5,294 nt of DNA from an uncultured Atopostipes sp. (GTDB taxonomy: Bacteria; Bacillota; Bacilli; Lactobacillales; Carnobacteriaceae_A). Below are positions 4,880-5,294 of this stretch, one piece after another; the stretch's first letter is position 1; each line of letters begins with the position of its first letter. The notes under the pieces were generated by a model. The model was given only the letters and a program-made list of their open reading frames with translations, made no database searches and was not told where the DNA came from. Made by a program: the position numbers and the translations under genes. Location of the stretch: assembly GCA_947296835.1 (NCBI GenBank), contig CAMYQS010000114.1:1-5294 (forward strand), read 5' to 3'.

Positions 4880-5294
4880 TTGGGAAACAAAGGTAAAATT
4901 ACAATCGTAGGAAGTAATATGATTGATTTAGTAACTTACTTAAAGCGAACGCCTGAAAAGGGTGAGACTGTTTTTGGGAAAGACTTTCAACAAGGTTTTG
5001 GTGGAAAAGGTTCAAACCAAGCCGTAATGGCTTCATTACTTGGAGCAGAAGTGTCGATTATTACGGCAATTGGTGATGATGCTTATGGTAAAACGTGGAT
5101 GGCTCATTATAAAGAAGAAAATATTAATACCGAGGCCGTTCATGTTATCGAAGGTCGAAATAGTGGTGTTGCGGTTATCTGGGTGGAGTCTGATGGAGAC
5201 AACCGGATTGTGATTACACCAGGTGCAAACGAAGATGTGTCACCTGAACTCGTAGCCTTGTCGTTTGAGAAGCTACCCGAAGCAGCTGTTGTGA
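4880..5294 (+). CDS. rbsK: ribokinase (PfkB family), N-terminal part
   Basis: Ribokinase phosphorylates D-ribose at O5 using ATP so that it can enter the pentose phosphate pathway. 138 codons are present; the C-terminal half, with the GAGD catalytic motif, lies beyond the right edge. The N-terminus GSNMIDLVTY (11-20) and the PfkB signature FGGKGSNQAVMAS (40-52) are diagnostic; the double glycine and Asn contact the sugar in characterised ribokinases. AIGDDAYG at 63-70 and NRIVITPGAN at 108-117 also match. The start is TTG at 4880-4882, with GGGGGAG 5 bases upstream; the only other nearby candidate, ATG at 4919, would cut into the first strand, and an in-frame stop at 4856-4858 rules out anything longer. 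I found no convincing promoter in the 121-base gap shared with the methyltransferase. Whether rbsD, a transporter or RbsR follows cannot be seen. Another PfkB sugar kinase is a less likely reading. Confidence 0.9.
   Translation, partial: MGNKGKITIVGSNMIDLVTYLKRTPEKGETVFGKDFQQGFGGKGSNQAVMASLLGAEVSIITAIGDDAYGKTWMAHYKEENINTEAVHVIEGRNSGVAVIWVESDGDNRIVITPGANEDVSPELVALSFEKLPEAAVV

Noticed and set aside
4759..4890. 44-codon N-terminal extension of the methyltransferase
   Set aside because: The extension runs through the predicted promoter and ribosome binding site of the methyltransferase and into the divergent ribokinase start. The ATG at 4758 has a strong CGGAGG site.

Overview
The window is AT-rich bacterial chromosome with Shine-Dalgarno-led genes, GTG and TTG starts alongside ATG, and sigma-A-type promoters. 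It carries BioY, a DegV/FakB-type protein, PhoU, Xre regulators and ribokinase. This points to a low-GC Gram-positive bacterium, most likely of the order Lactobacillales (Carnobacteriaceae or Aerococcaceae flavour). That placement is inferred from gene style, not from a marker gene, and no genus can be named.

Layout, left to right. (1) 1-72, minus: the first 24 codons of a NYN-domain (PIN-like) protein that runs off the left edge. (2) 234-782, minus: bioY, the substrate-binding membrane component of an ECF biotin transporter. (3) 955-1809, minus: a DegV/FakB-type fatty-acid-binding protein with its own promoter and terminator. (4) 2080-2739, plus: phoU, standing alone with its own promoter and terminator and no pst genes beside it. 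(5) 2871-3506, minus, and 3673-3882, plus: two divergently transcribed Xre-family regulators arranged like a phage cI/cro pair. The larger has a LexA/S24-type C-terminal domain and the smaller is little more than a helix-turn-helix. (6) 3961-4758, minus: a class I SAM-dependent methyltransferase of unknown substrate. (7) 4880-5294, plus: the first 138 codons of a ribokinase that runs off the right edge.

Most of the window is housekeeping: vitamin uptake, fatty acid handling, phosphate control and sugar phosphorylation, each in a one-gene transcription unit. There is no long operon, tRNA, rRNA, CRISPR array, insertion sequence or recognisable riboswitch. No gene-free stretch exceeds 300 bases; the longest is the roughly 270 bases between the divergent degV-family gene and phoU.

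The part that stands out is the divergent Xre pair at 2871-3882. The S24-type repressor carries alanine where the catalytic serine should be and lacks a recognisable Ala-Gly self-cleavage site, yet keeps the lysine position and the overall fold signature. It looks like a repressor that can no longer be switched off by RecA-stimulated self-cleavage. The 150-odd bases between the two genes hold a good minus-strand promoter, a repeated 11-base motif, a tandem 7-base repeat and an AT-only palindrome over the likely plus-strand -10, all plausible operators. No phage structural, integration or replication genes are visible.
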